Assembly: GCA_963666705.2 (NCBI GenBank)
Contig: CAXXKO010000017.1
Coordinates: 62,001 to 126,000 of the forward strand
Direction of reading: 5' to 3'
Length of the DNA: 64,000 nucleotides
Source: G963666705 sp963666705
GTDB taxonomy: Bacteria; Pseudomonadota; Alphaproteobacteria; CADEGL01
Shown here: positions 1 to 8,815 of the stretch, one piece after another
How positions within the stretch are numbered: the stretch's first letter is position 1
Layout: each line of letters starts with the position of its first letter
Program-made: the position numbers and the translations under genes
Notes under the pieces: model-generated
Told to the model about the DNA's origin: nothing
What the model saw: only the letters and a program-made list of their open reading frames with translations
The model's database searches: none

Positions 1-1403
1 GCTTCTCGACCACGTCGGTGATATGTGGCTCGGTGCCGAGGAACTCGGTGCTCAGGCCCCAGACCCGGGCATAGGCCGGATTGGAGAGCTTGAGGCGGCC
101 GTCGCCGCCGAACACCGCCACACCTTCGTAGAGGTTGTCGAGGGTATCGCGCTGGACGTCGATCAGGGTGTTGTAGGAGCGCTCGAGGGTGAGCCGGTCG
201 GTCACGTCCTCCAGGGTCATGAGCAGGCCGCCCATGGGGTGGGGCGTTATGACCATGCGCAGGGTGCGCCCGTCGGGCAGGTGGAGGAGCTCCTCGAGCG
301 GCTCGATGAGCGACGTGAAGAGGCCGAGCCGCTCCCTCTTGAAGGCCAGGAAGTCGGCGTGCTCCGGAATCTGGCGGCGGTCGCGCAGGGCGTCCAGCAC
401 CTCGCTGTTGGTCGGCTCGGTCGAAAGCCAAGCCTCGTCCAGGCCCCACAGCCGGGCGAAGGCCGTGTTGTGGAACTTGAGCCGTGTATCGGGCCCGAAC
501 ATGGCGATGGCGGTGCTGAGCTGTTCCAACACCTCGCGGTGCGAGGCCATGTGGCGGGCGAGCTCTCCCTCCGCCACCTCCACATCCGTATAGTCGAGCG
601 CGAAGCCGATTATGCCGTCGCCATCGTCGGCCAGCGCCGCCTCCGTGACCTCGAGCAGCCGCCGCGCGCCGCCGATCACCACGTGGTGGCGCTCGACCCG
701 CCGCGTCGGCCGCATCGGCGTAGGCGGTGTTGCCGTCGCGGATGGTGAGGTCGGCCGCGCGGCGCCACACCGGGACCGGCACCGAATCGAGGAGATGGCG
801 CAACCCGTCGCGCTCCCGGGTGAGCGCGTCCGCCGCCGTCACGATTCCGGTCACGTCACGAAACCACAGCACGTCGATTCCGCCGCTACCGTCCGCCGCC
901 GCGGCCCGCGTGCCGGTGACATCGAGGTGCCTGGACCCATCCGCCGCCGCCACGCGCAGCGCGAAACCCTGGCCCTCGCCGCGCAGCCGCTCGACGGCCG
1001 CCCCGAGGCGGGCCGCGTCATCGCCGGAGAGCCACGCGAGAATCGCCGCCAGATCGACCACCTTGTCGCCGGCGATGTCGAGCAGCCGGGCGAGGCCGGC
1101 GGTCGCGACGCCCGCACCCCCCGGCTCCAGCCAGTGCAGGCTCGCGTCACCGCCCGATCCGGCGACCGCCCGCGCGCGCGCCAATTCCTCCGCCAGCCCG
1201 CCCGCGCGCCGGGCGTTCGCCGCCGAGCGGCGCGCGAGGATGGCCGCGAGGACGCCCAACACCAGGGCGAGGGCCGCGGCCCCGCCACCAAGCCCCAGCA
1301 CCACGGCCTTGGTGGGCGCGGCCATGACGGCGGCGGGGTAGAGCATGGCGAGTGCCGCCACCGAGCCGGCGAGGGCGGAGCGCGAGGCCAACCGACGCCT
1401 CAC
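1..1403 (-). CDS. PAS-domain sensor histidine kinase, 5' part, apparent frameshift near 698-720
   Basis: This is the N-terminal part of a membrane-anchored multi-PAS sensor kinase that runs off the left edge, so no HisKA or ATPase domain is visible. A GTG start at 1403 follows GGGAGAG. A hydrophobic N-terminus with two membrane-length segments (about residues 8-55) precedes PAS-like modules. The reading frame changes around 698-720: upstream it encodes a PAS stretch containing VPVPVWRRAADL, downstream another frame continues with RHHVVIGGARRLLEVTE and two further PAS_7-type modules (LSTAIAMFGPD, LDNLYEGVAVFGG). The second PAS also looks roughly 25-30 residues short, so a small deletion is possible. 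Placement next to ahcY matches the DivL-like PAS kinase of Rhodospirillales. The kinase family is inferred from these modules only. Confidence 0.7.
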   Translation of the reverse strand, partial: MRRRLASRSALAGSVAALAMLYPAAVMAAPTKAVVLGLGGGAAALALVLGVLAAILARRSAANARRAGGLAEELARARAVAGSGGDASLHWLEPGGAGVATAGLARLLDIAGDKVVDLAAILAWLSGDDAARLGAAVERLRGEGQGFALRVAAADGSRHLDVTGTRAAAADGSGGIDVLWFRDVTGIVTAADALTRERDGLRHLLDSVPVPVWRRAADLTIRDGNTAYADAADAAGRAPPRGDRRRAAAARGHGGGAGRRWRRHNRLRARLYGCGGGGGRARPPHGLAPRGVGTAQHRHRHVRARYTAQVPQHGLRPAVGPGRGLAFDRADQQRGAGRPARPPPDSGARRLPGLQEGAARPLHVAHRAARGAPPPARRAHPAHGHNAPPHGRPAHDPGGRDRPAHPRALLQHPDRRPARYPRQPLRRCGGVRRRRPPQALQSGLCPGLGPEHRVPRHRATYHRRGRE

Positions 1404-1487
1404 GCGGCTCTCCCACGGGATCGCTCGCGATCTTCGGCCGTTCGGGAAAACAATCGGTCGCAATGGCCCCCCGCTGCGGCCGGCGCT

Positions 1488-2783
1488 CTAATAGCGGTAA
1501 TAGTCGGGTTTGAAGGGCCCGCCCGCCTCGACGCCGATATAGGCCGCCTGCTTTGCGCTCAGCTTGGTCAAGGACACACCCAGCTTGCCCAAATGGAGCG
1601 CCGCTACCCGCTCGTCCAGGTGCTTTGGCAAAACATAGACCTTACGATCGTAGCGGTCACTATGGTTCCACAGCTCGATCTGCGCCAACACCTGGTTGGT
1701 GAAGGACGCACTCATGACAAAGCTCGGGTGCCCGGTCGCGCAACCGAGGTTCACCAGCCGGCCCTCGGCCAGGAGGATGATGCGCTTGCCATCGGCGAAC
1801 TCGAACTCGTCGACCTGGGGCTTGATCTCGCGCCGCTTCAGGTTGGCCAGCGCCGCGACTTGGATCTCGCTGTCGAAATGGCCGATATTGCACAGGATGG
1901 CGCGGTCCTTCATGGCCCGCATGTGGTCGAGGGTGATGACGTCCACATTGCCGGTCGCGGTCACGAATATATCGCCCCGGGGCGCCGCGTCCTCCATGGT
2001 CACCACCTCGTACCCCTCCATGGCGGCCTGAAGGGCGCAAATGGGGTCGACCTCGGTGACCATGACGCGGGCGCCCTGGCCCTTGAGGGCCGCGGCCGAG
2101 CCCTTGCCCACGTCGCCATACCCCGCGATCACGGCGACCTTGCCGGCGAACATGATGTCCGTCGCGCGCTTGATGCCGTCGGGCAGGCTCTCGCGGCAGC
2201 CGTAGAGGTTGTCGAACTTGGACTTGGTGACCGAATCGTTGACGTTGATCGCCGGCACCTTGAGGGTACCGGCAGTGGCCATCTCGTGGAGGCGGTGGAC
2301 ACCTGTCGTGGTCTCTTCCGAAAGGCCGATCACGTCGTCAAGCAGCGCCGGGTACTTGTCATGCATGAGCTTGGTCAGGTCGCCGCCGTCGTCGAGCAGC
2401 ATGTTCGGGCGCCAGCCGTCGGGGCCCATGACGGTCTGGTCGATGGCCCACCAGAACGCCTCCTCCGTCATGCCCTTCCAGGCGAAGACGGGGACCCCGG
2501 CGGCGGCCATGGCCGCGGCGGCGTGGTCCTGGGTCGAGAAGATGTTGCAAGAGCTCCAGCGCACCTCGGCGCCGAGCGCCTGAAGCGTCTCGATCAAGAC
2601 CGCTGTCTGAATCGTCATGTGCAGGCAGCCCGCCACCCGCGCGCCGGATAGGGGCTTCGCCTCGCCGTATTCCCCGCGCAGGGCCATGAGGCCCGGCATC
2701 TCGGTCTCGGCCAGATCGACCTCGCGGCGGCCCCAGTCGGCGAGGCTCATGTCCTTGATCTTGTAGTCTTCCCTGTCCGTCAT
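1488..2783 (-). CDS. ahcY: Adenosylhomocysteinase (S-adenosyl-L-homocysteine hydrolase)
   Basis: Cytosolic NAD-dependent enzyme splitting S-adenosylhomocysteine into adenosine and homocysteine, which removes the product inhibitor of SAM-dependent methylation. The 431-residue protein is full length for the family. It shows the substrate-domain motif HMTIQTAVLIETL, the NAD-binding segment GKVAVIAGYGDVGKGSA and the C-terminal KPDYYRY that supplies conserved Lys and Tyr residues. The ATG at 2783 is chosen over an upstream in-frame ATG because GGAGAGAG precedes it and family members begin at MTDREDYKIKD. It lies between ptsP and the PAS kinase, all on the minus strand. The 158-bp leader was checked for an SAH-riboswitch-like core and none was convincing. 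Confidence 0.97.
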   Translation of the reverse strand: MTDREDYKIKDMSLADWGRREVDLAETEMPGLMALRGEYGEAKPLSGARVAGCLHMTIQTAVLIETLQALGAEVRWSSCNIFSTQDHAAAAMAAAGVPVFAWKGMTEEAFWWAIDQTVMGPDGWRPNMLLDDGGDLTKLMHDKYPALLDDVIGLSEETTTGVHRLHEMATAGTLKVPAINVNDSVTKSKFDNLYGCRESLPDGIKRATDIMFAGKVAVIAGYGDVGKGSAAALKGQGARVMVTEVDPICALQAAMEGYEVVTMEDAAPRGDIFVTATGNVDVITLDHMRAMKDRAILCNIGHFDSEIQVAALANLKRREIKPQVDEFEFADGKRIILLAEGRLVNLGCATGHPSFVMSASFTNQVLAQIELWNHSDRYDRKVYVLPKHLDERVAALHLGKLGVSLTKLSAKQAAYIGVEAGGPFKPDYYRY

Positions 2784-2941
2784 TTCTCTCTCCACGAGGG
2801 CGGTGCACCGGCCTGGAATCGCCAGTCGTTGGGGGGCGCGTATAACAGCACGCCCCGGTCGCGGCAACCGATTCACCGCCGCTCCGCGCAACCTCTCTTA
2901 GCACCGCATGGTTACCGGAAGATTAAACCGGCCCGACGCGC

Positions 2942-4747
2942 TCACGCGAGGGCGTTGAAATCATCGAGCAAAGCGGCGATGCGGCCCGAATCCCACTGGT
3001 CCATGATGAGGCTTGCGCGCTGGGTTGCCCCGAGCAGGTCCATGCTCCGGATGCGCTCCTTGACCCGCGGCACGCTGCCCGCCGACATGGACAGCTCGCG
3101 GATGCCGAGCCCGAGGAGGAGCGCCGTCATGCGCGGGTCGCCGGCCATCTCGCCGCACAGGCAGACCGGGATCTGGGCCCGCAGCGCCGCCTGGGCCGAG
3201 AATTGTATGAGCCGCAGGACGGCCGGATGCAGCGGGTTGTAGAGGTGCGCCACTTGCTCGTCGCCGCGGTCGGTCGCCAGGGCGTACATGGTAAGGTCGT
3301 TGGTGCCGATGGCGAAGAAGTCGGCTTCCCGCGCCAGCGCGTCGGCCGTCAGCGCGGCACCCGGCACCTCGATCATCACGCCGAGCGGCGGCAGGGGATC
3401 GGCGATCGCCACCCGGCGCCGCCGCAGGCGGGTGACCATCCTGGCCATGACCTCTCGAACCTGGCGCACCTCCGCCACCGTCGAGATCATAGGCAGGAGA
3501 ATGCGCAAGGAGCCGTGGGCGCCGGCCCTGAGGATGGCCGAGAGCTGGGTTTCCAGCAAGCGCGGCTCCTTGAGGGAGAGGCGGATGGCGCGCAGCCCGA
3601 GCGCGGGATTGGCGCTCTCGCTCGCGAACCCGCCCAAGGTGTAGGCCAGCTTGTCGCCGCCGATATCGAGCGTGCGCACGGTCACCGGCAGGCCGGCCAG
3701 ACCCGTGACGATCCCGGCCAGGGATCGGTATTGCTCCTCCTCGTCGGGCAAATCCTCCCGGTTCATGAACTGGTACTCGCTGCGCAGGAGGCCGACACCC
3801 CGGGCGCCCGACCGGAGCACCGCGTCGACCTCGACCGGCAGCTCTATATTGGCCTGAAGCTCGATGACGGAACCGTCGCGCGTGACCGCCGGGAGGTTCC
3901 TGAGGCGCGCCAGCCGGCGGCCCTCGCGCTCGTATTCCTCCCGCCTCCTCCGGTAATGGGCGAGCGTCTCGGGGGTTGGATCGACGATCACCCGTCCCGC
4001 CGAGCCGTCGACGATCACCGTGTCACCGCCACCGACGACGCCCATCAGGCCGGCGACGCCGAGCACGGCCGGCAAGCCGAGGGAGCGGGCCATGATCGCG
4101 GTGTGGCCCTCGGCACCGCCGAACTCCGTCGCCATGCCCGACACCAGGCCCGGCGCCATGAGTGCCGTATCGGCCGGGCTCAGCTCCTCGGCCAGGACGA
4201 CGCTGCCCTCGGGCAGCTGCGAGAATGCCTGGTAGGGCGTGTTGGTCAGGCTGCGCACGAGGCGCTCGCCGACCTCGCGGATATCCTGCATCCGGGCGGC
4301 GAGGTAGACGTCGCTCGTCCGGGCGAAGTCCTGCACGATCCGGGAGATTTCGGCCTGGACGGCGGCTTCCGCGTTCAAACCATCATCGGCGATGCGCGCG
4401 TCGACGCCGCGCACGAGGCGCGAATCGCGCAGCATGTGCATGTGGGCGTCGAGCAGGTAGCCGAGCTCCTCGGCCGCCGAATCGGGCAGGACGGCGGACT
4501 TCTTCTTGAGCTTCTCGAGCTGCTGCCGCGAGCACCGAAGCGCATCGGCGAGGCGCAGGCGCTCGGCCTCCCGCTCACCCTCGGGGACGTGGTATTCGGG
4601 CACCTCGAGCACGCCGCGCTCGCTCACATGGGCCGGGCCGATGGCGATGCCGGGCGATACGCCGAGGCCGTCGGCCAGGCGCTCGACGGTGCCCTCGGGG
4701 GCCGGCACGGCCCCCTTCCGACGGCGCCGCCTAGTACCCACTTTCAT
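2942..4747 (-). CDS. ptsP: Phosphoenolpyruvate-protein phosphotransferase (PTS enzyme I)
   Basis: Enzyme I takes phosphate from PEP and passes it to HPr (ptsH, just upstream). Domains in order: N-terminal HPr-interacting/phosphohistidine domain with the active-site His in GGAEGHTAIMARSLG, then the PEP-binding TIM barrel with TLDIGGDK, IGTNDLTMYA and the catalytic Cys in PVCLCGEMAGDP. It lacks the N-terminal GAF domain of enteric PtsP, so it is the short alphaproteobacterial form that works with HPr and EIIA in a regulatory relay; no sugar permease is nearby. Start uncertain: ATG 4747 (601 aa) or ATG 4762, both inside a 36-bp inverted-repeat arm. A longer in-frame ORF to 4909 merely runs through that repeat element. 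Confidence 0.95.
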   Translation of the reverse strand: MKVGTRRRRRKGAVPAPEGTVERLADGLGVSPGIAIGPAHVSERGVLEVPEYHVPEGEREAERLRLADALRCSRQQLEKLKKKSAVLPDSAAEELGYLLDAHMHMLRDSRLVRGVDARIADDGLNAEAAVQAEISRIVQDFARTSDVYLAARMQDIREVGERLVRSLTNTPYQAFSQLPEGSVVLAEELSPADTALMAPGLVSGMATEFGGAEGHTAIMARSLGLPAVLGVAGLMGVVGGGDTVIVDGSAGRVIVDPTPETLAHYRRRREEYEREGRRLARLRNLPAVTRDGSVIELQANIELPVEVDAVLRSGARGVGLLRSEYQFMNREDLPDEEEQYRSLAGIVTGLAGLPVTVRTLDIGGDKLAYTLGGFASESANPALGLRAIRLSLKEPRLLETQLSAILRAGAHGSLRILLPMISTVAEVRQVREVMARMVTRLRRRRVAIADPLPPLGVMIEVPGAALTADALAREADFFAIGTNDLTMYALATDRGDEQVAHLYNPLHPAVLRLIQFSAQAALRAQIPVCLCGEMAGDPRMTALLLGLGIRELSMSAGSVPRVKERIRSMDLLGATQRASLIMDQWDSGRIAALLDDFNALA

Positions 4748-5011
4748 AATTCCGTGTTCCATACGATCGCTTTTCCCATCTCCTCGGCAGGAGGGGGCGC
4801 GCCGGCGATGCCGGGGCATCGTCAAGCATCCCCGACGCCCCGAGGGGGCGGGAAAAGCGACCCGTAGGGCGGCGCCCCGAGGCCCCCGGACGTCGTCGCG
4901 CGCCGCCAAGGGGTTCCGAGTGATGCCCCGGCATCACGGCGCGCCACGCTCCTAGCCGGGAACCTCGGGGCGCCGTCGTATGGCACACGGAATTATGAAA
5001 GTGGGTACTAG
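4731..5011. repeat. 281-bp nested inverted-repeat element at the ptsH/ptsP junction
   Basis: Arms 4731-4766 and 4976-5011 are 36-bp inverted repeats with one mismatch. Each carries ATGAAAGTGG, which gives the ptsP start codon in the left arm, while the ptsH stop TAG lies in the right arm. Inside, a second inverted pair (GGCGCGCC followed by the palindrome GATGCCGGGGCATC or a near variant) sits 29-30 bp from each outer arm, so both halves share one architecture. A further local inverted pair, TCGCTTTTCCC/GGGAAAAGCGA, lies at about 4766-4861. The element could fold as one long imperfect hairpin, act as a MITE-like insertion, or be an invertible segment. No TA or other target duplication is obvious. 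Confidence 0.85.
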
Positions 5012-5328
5012 CCGCCCTGATCTTCATCGAAGCTCCTCGTCACCAGCGCCGCGAGCGCGTCGAGGGCGGCCGCCGCGTCGGCGCCCCGCGCCCGCAGCTC
5101 GATCTCCGCCCCCGGCCCGGCCGAGAGCATCATCAGCCCCATGATCGACAGCCCCGAGACACACATATCGTCCTTCGCGGCCATGACCTCGGCGTCGAAT
5201 TCGCCGGCGAGCTTGACGAACCTGGCCGCGGCGCGGGCGTGCAGGCCGCGGCGATTGGCGACGATCACCACCCGGGCGATGGGCTCCGCGCCGGGCGCCG
5301 CCGGCACCAACTCGGAGCCCACGGTCAT
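5008..5328 (-). CDS. ptsH: HPr family phosphocarrier protein
   Basis: Small cytosolic phosphocarrier between enzyme I and EIIA. The 106-residue protein carries the phosphorylatable His in RRGLHARAAARFV and the regulatory Ser site in VSGLSIMGLMML that HprK modifies. It is slightly longer at both ends than the usual HPr of about 85-90 residues. Its ATG overlaps the EIIA stop as ATGA, implying coupled translation. Its own stop codon lies inside the right arm of the inverted-repeat element that separates it from ptsP. With hprK two genes upstream, the full Ser-phosphorylation regulatory circuit is present. Confidence 0.95.
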   Translation of the reverse strand: MTVGSELVPAAPGAEPIARVVIVANRRGLHARAAARFVKLAGEFDAEVMAAKDDMCVSGLSIMGLMMLSAGPGAEIELRARGADAAAALDALAALVTRSFDEDQGG

Positions 5329-5738
5329 TTTCCGCCTTCCCGCAGCAGCGCCGAGGCCACGTTGATGTATTTGCGGCCCGCCTCCTGGGCGGCCGCGACC
5401 GCCACCGCCAGGGGCACCCCGACCCGCACGCTCGCCAGCTTGATCAGCAGCGGCAGGTTCACGCCGGCGATCACCTCGATCTCGATCGGGCCGGAATCCA
5501 TGACCGAGATCGCGAGATTGGAGGGCGTGCCGCCGAACATGTCCGTGAGCAGCACGATGCCGTCGCCGTCATCGACCTCCTCGATGCGGTCGAGGATGCT
5601 CTGGCGCTGCGCCTCCATGTCGTCGTCCGGGCCGATGCAGACTTCGGCCACGTTCTCCTGCGCCCCCACCACATGTTCGAGCGCGGCGATCAGCTCCGTG
5701 GCCAGCCGGCCATGGGTTACGAGCACCATGCCGATCAT
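5325..5738 (-). CDS. PTS EIIA component, mannose (EIIA-Man) family
   Basis: A 137-residue EIIA of the mannose/fructose/sorbose superfamily, the terminal phosphoacceptor of the relay. Motifs: IGMVLVTHGRLA with the phosphorylatable His, and VLLTDMFGGTPSN. No EIIB, EIIC or EIID genes lie nearby, so a regulatory rather than transport role is inferred, as described for the PTS-Ntr-like relays of alphaproteobacteria. The ATG at 5738 is preferred because GGGAGA lies about nine bases upstream; an ATG three codons earlier is too close to that site. Its stop overlaps the ptsH start by four bases. Confidence 0.93.
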   Translation of the reverse strand: MIGMVLVTHGRLATELIAALEHVVGAQENVAEVCIGPDDDMEAQRQSILDRIEEVDDGDGIVLLTDMFGGTPSNLAISVMDSGPIEIEVIAGVNLPLLIKLASVRVGVPLAVAVAAAQEAGRKYINVASALLREGGK

Positions 5739-5793
5739 GCGCGCCATTCTCCCGCCGGCGCCGCCGCGCCCCGCGCCGATTCCATCACCCGGC

Positions 5794-6687
5794 TCATCCC
5801 CCGACTGCCTTGTCGATATCCCGATGATATAGCCTGACCGGCCGGCCGAGGCCACCGAGCCACGCGGCCAGGCGCTCGGCGACGAAGACGGACCGATGCC
5901 GCCCGCCCGTGCAGCCGACGGCGATATTGAGGTAATTCTTCCCCTCGACCTCGAAGCGGGGCAGGAGCGTGGACAGGAGGCCGCACAGGCCATCCAGGAA
6001 GGGCCCGAAGGCCGGGTCGGCGGCGATGTAGTCGCCCACGGCGCGGTCCCGCCCCGTGAAGGTGTTGAGCACGGAATCGTAATGGGGATTGGCGAGGAAC
6101 CGGGCGTCGAAAACCAGGTCCGCCTCGCGCGGCAAGCCGTGGCCATAGGAGAAGGAGGTGACGAAGAGGTTGAGCGCGGCCTCGGGGTCCGCGCCGAAGT
6201 GGCTCTGCAGGACCAGGCGGAGGTTGCCCGGGCTCAGGCTCGAGGTGTCGATCACCACGTCCGCGCGGCGGTGAAGCGGCTCGATGAGCTGGCGCTCGCG
6301 CGCGATGCCGTCCGATACCGGCCGGTCCTGGGCCAGGGGGTGGCGCCGCCGGGTCGCCGTGAAGCGGCGGCTCAGCACCTCCTCGTCGCAGTCGAGGAAC
6401 AGGAGCTGGGCACCGGCGCCGCCGCGCCGCGCGAGCGCGCCCAGGCGCTCGAGGAAGTCCGACACTTGGAAGTCGCTGGTCCTGATGTCGATCCCGATGG
6501 CGAGCCGCCGTCCCGGCCCATCCCCGGCCCGCGCCAGCCCGGCGAGCAGGGACAGGGGCAGGTTGTCGACGGCTTCGTATCCCAGGTCCTCGAGCGCCTT
6601 CAGGGTGGAGGACTTGCCCGCCCCCGAGACACCGGTTACGAACACGATCCGGCCGGCAGCCGCCGTGGCTTTCACCGTTCCCGTCAT
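5794..6687 (-). CDS. rapZ: RNase adapter / nucleotide-binding protein RapZ (YvcJ family)
   Basis: P-loop protein of the RapZ/YvcJ family; in enterics it presents small RNAs to RNase E, while its role in alphaproteobacteria is less defined. The 297-residue product has Walker A GVSGAGKSS at the N-terminus, LFLDCDEEVLSRRF, DTSSLSPGNLR, and the C-terminal block FVTSFSYGHGLPREADLVFDxRF through CTGGRHRSVFVAE. The start ATG overlaps the hprK stop by four bases (ATGA), which fixes the start against a longer upstream ORF. It lies in the conserved chvI-chvG-hprK-rapZ-EIIA-ptsH-ptsP order. Confidence 0.95.
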   Translation of the reverse strand: MTGTVKATAAAGRIVFVTGVSGAGKSSTLKALEDLGYEAVDNLPLSLLAGLARAGDGPGRRLAIGIDIRTSDFQVSDFLERLGALARRGGAGAQLLFLDCDEEVLSRRFTATRRRHPLAQDRPVSDGIARERQLIEPLHRRADVVIDTSSLSPGNLRLVLQSHFGADPEAALNLFVTSFSYGHGLPREADLVFDARFLANPHYDSVLNTFTGRDRAVGDYIAADPAFGPFLDGLCGLLSTLLPRFEVEGKNYLNIAVGCTGGRHRSVFVAERLAAWLGGLGRPVRLYHRDIDKAVGG

Positions 6688-7121
6688 TTGACGGGCATTA
6701 TACCGCGCGCGGCATGGCGTGCCGCAAGCCGTACCTTGGCCGCGCTCGACGCCTCGAAGGCGGCGAGGGAGACGAGCGGCACCTCGATTCCGAGGAGCGC
6801 GCACACGGCGGCGGGCGGCATGCGCGCGACAGCCTCGGCGGGCACCAGGTCGACGACGAGGACGAGCGGCGCGCGCGGAGTAGAGCGCGCCGGCACCACG
6901 CCCATCCCGCGCACCTCCAGGAGGCCGGCGAGGCCAGGCGGCGCCTCGACCATCACCCGGCCGCCCTCGCGCCGCAGGTCGCAACGGTCGTCCGCGACCA
7001 ACAGCGCACCCGCATCGATGAGGCGGAGGGCGAGGTCCGATTTGCCGCCGCCCGACGGGCCACGCAGCATGACGCCCGCGCCATCGATGGCAACGACGGT
7101 GGCATGGGCCTGCACGCGCAA
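6684..7121 (-). CDS. hprK: HPr kinase/phosphorylase, short alphaproteobacterial form
   Basis: Phosphorylates and dephosphorylates the regulatory serine of HPr. At 145 residues it holds only the catalytic C-terminal domain, as usual in alphaproteobacteria, where the N-terminal domain of Firmicutes HprK is missing. Walker A is GPSGGGKSDLALR near residue 21; VADDRCDLRREGG and LLEVRGMGVV follow the family pattern. It starts four bases beyond the chvG stop and its own stop overlaps rapZ, so it is read in one transcript with the two-component genes. Confidence 0.93.
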   Translation of the reverse strand: MRVQAHATVVAIDGAGVMLRGPSGGGKSDLALRLIDAGALLVADDRCDLRREGGRVMVEAPPGLAGLLEVRGMGVVPARSTPRAPLVLVVDLVPAEAVARMPPAAVCALLGIEVPLVSLAAFEASSAAKVRLAARHAARGIMPVK

Positions 7122-7125
7122 CGCC

Positions 7126-8799
7126 TCACCCCGCCGGCAGGCGAACGGTGAAGCGGGCGCCGGTCACGGCCCCACCCGCGCCGCGGCGGTTCTCCGCCCC
7201 GATCTCGCCGCCATGGGCCTCTACGATCTGGCGCGAGATGCTGAGGCCGAGGCCGGAATGGGTGCCGAACTTCTCCGCCGCCGGCCGCGCCGAATAGAAA
7301 CGCTCGAAGATGCTTTCGAGCGATGCCTCGGGAATGCCGGGACCCTCGTCCTCGACCGTGGCGATCACGAACCGGCCCAGGCGCCGGCCGCCTATGCGGA
7401 TGGTGCCGCCGGTCGGGCTGAAGGAGATGGCGTTGGCGATCACGTTGCGGAACACCTGGCCCAGCCGCTCCTCCATGCCCGGTACCACGAGGTGGGTGCG
7501 GGACTGGATATCGAGCTCGACCCTCGGCGCGTCCGGCCCCGCCGTCGCGGAATGGACGTCGGCCAGGGTAGTGAGGAGGCGGCCGAGATCGACGGCCACG
7601 GTCTCGGTCCGCGACAGCTCGGCGTCAAGGCGCGAGGCGTCGGAGATGTCGCCGATCAGGCGGTCGAGCCGCTGCACATCCTCCTGGATGATGGCCATGA
7701 GGCGGCGTTGCTGATCGGCGTCCTCTATGCGGACGGCGGTCTCCACCGCGCTGCGCAGGCTGGAGAGGGGATTCTTGATCTCGTGCGAGACGTCCGCCGC
7801 GAAGCGCTCGATGGCGTCCATGCGGGCCCACAGGGCATCCGTCATATGGCGCAGGGTGCGGGCCAGCTCGCCGATCTCGTCCCGCCGCCCGGTGAAATCG
7901 GGGATGCGGTGCTGCCCGCCCGGGCGCCGGCGGACGCGCTCGGCCGCCGCCGCCAGGCGCCGTATGGGCCGGGTGATCGTGCCCGCCAGGTAGAGCGACA
8001 GCAGGACCGTGACGCCGAGCGCGATTCCGAACATCTTGAGGATGTCGAACCGCACCACGCGCAAGGTCTGGTCGATCTCGCGCCCATCGGTGGAGAGGAG
8101 CAGGGCGCCGATGATGCGCTTGTAGCGCTGGACCGGCACGGCGACGCTGAGCAGCAGCTTGTCGCGGTCCATCGAGCGCACGGCGCCGGTCGCCTCCCCC
8201 AGGAGCGCGCGCCTGACCTCGTCGTAGTCCTCGGCCCGTTGCTCCGGCGATTCGCGGTAGGGCTCGAGGCCGCGGTTCGAGCGGAACCATCGCGCCACGC
8301 GATCGTAGAAGCGCTCCACGATGGCGATGAACGCGCTTTCCTCGACCGGGGGCGGCAGCTCCTCCACCTGGATCAGCCCGCCAGGGCCGGAAAGCGTGCG
8401 GCTGTCGGCCAGGAGCTCACCGGCGCCCGCGAACAGGCGGGCACGGACGCGCGTCGTCTCCACCAGCCGGCGCACCATCTGGCGCGCGCGCTCGAGCAGG
8501 AACTGAGAATCGCCGGCCTGCTCGGTCGTGACCGCGCCTTCGCCGAGCGCCCCGGCCACGATCTCGCCCTGGGTCCTCAGGGCCTGAAGCTCCGTATCGA
8601 TAAGGCTCGCCTTGTATTCGTCGAGATAGAGCAAGCCGGCGACCAGAAGGGCCAGCGCCAGGACGTTGACCGCCAGCACCCGCCGGGTGAGGGGCGAGAT
8701 CAGGCGCCGGCGCCCAACCCGGCGGCGGCGCCCTCCTTCGCCCTCGCCCGGCGCCTGGCGCCCGCGGCTGGCGGTATCGAGGCGCTCCTGGGCGACCAT
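7126..8799 (-). CDS. chvG: Sensor histidine kinase, ChvG/ExoS family
   Basis: Membrane sensor kinase partner of ChvI; in relatives the system answers acid, envelope or host signals and affects central carbon genes. The 557-residue protein starts at ATG 8799 with a basic leader, then TM1 (about residues 38-58), a periplasmic sensor region, TM2 (about 240-262), HAMP, HisKA with the phospho-His in FAADVSHEIKNPLSSLR, N box NVIANAISFSP, G1 DEGPGIPE and G2 HSGLGLSISRQIVEAHGGEI. A longer ORF upstream overlaps chvI and is rejected as artefactual. It lies 16 bp after chvI. Confidence 0.94.
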   Translation of the reverse strand: MVAQERLDTASRGRQAPGEGEGGRRRRVGRRRLISPLTRRVLAVNVLALALLVAGLLYLDEYKASLIDTELQALRTQGEIVAGALGEGAVTTEQAGDSQFLLERARQMVRRLVETTRVRARLFAGAGELLADSRTLSGPGGLIQVEELPPPVEESAFIAIVERFYDRVARWFRSNRGLEPYRESPEQRAEDYDEVRRALLGEATGAVRSMDRDKLLLSVAVPVQRYKRIIGALLLSTDGREIDQTLRVVRFDILKMFGIALGVTVLLSLYLAGTITRPIRRLAAAAERVRRRPGGQHRIPDFTGRRDEIGELARTLRHMTDALWARMDAIERFAADVSHEIKNPLSSLRSAVETAVRIEDADQQRRLMAIIQEDVQRLDRLIGDISDASRLDAELSRTETVAVDLGRLLTTLADVHSATAGPDAPRVELDIQSRTHLVVPGMEERLGQVFRNVIANAISFSPTGGTIRIGGRRLGRFVIATVEDEGPGIPEASLESIFERFYSARPAAEKFGTHSGLGLSISRQIVEAHGGEIGAENRRGAGGAVTGARFTVRLPAG

Positions 8800-8815
8800 C
8801 GCGGGAAGGCGAGCC

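Noticed and set aside
2784..2941. SAH or SAM riboswitch upstream of ahcY
   Set aside because: No match to the conserved cores could be made by eye.
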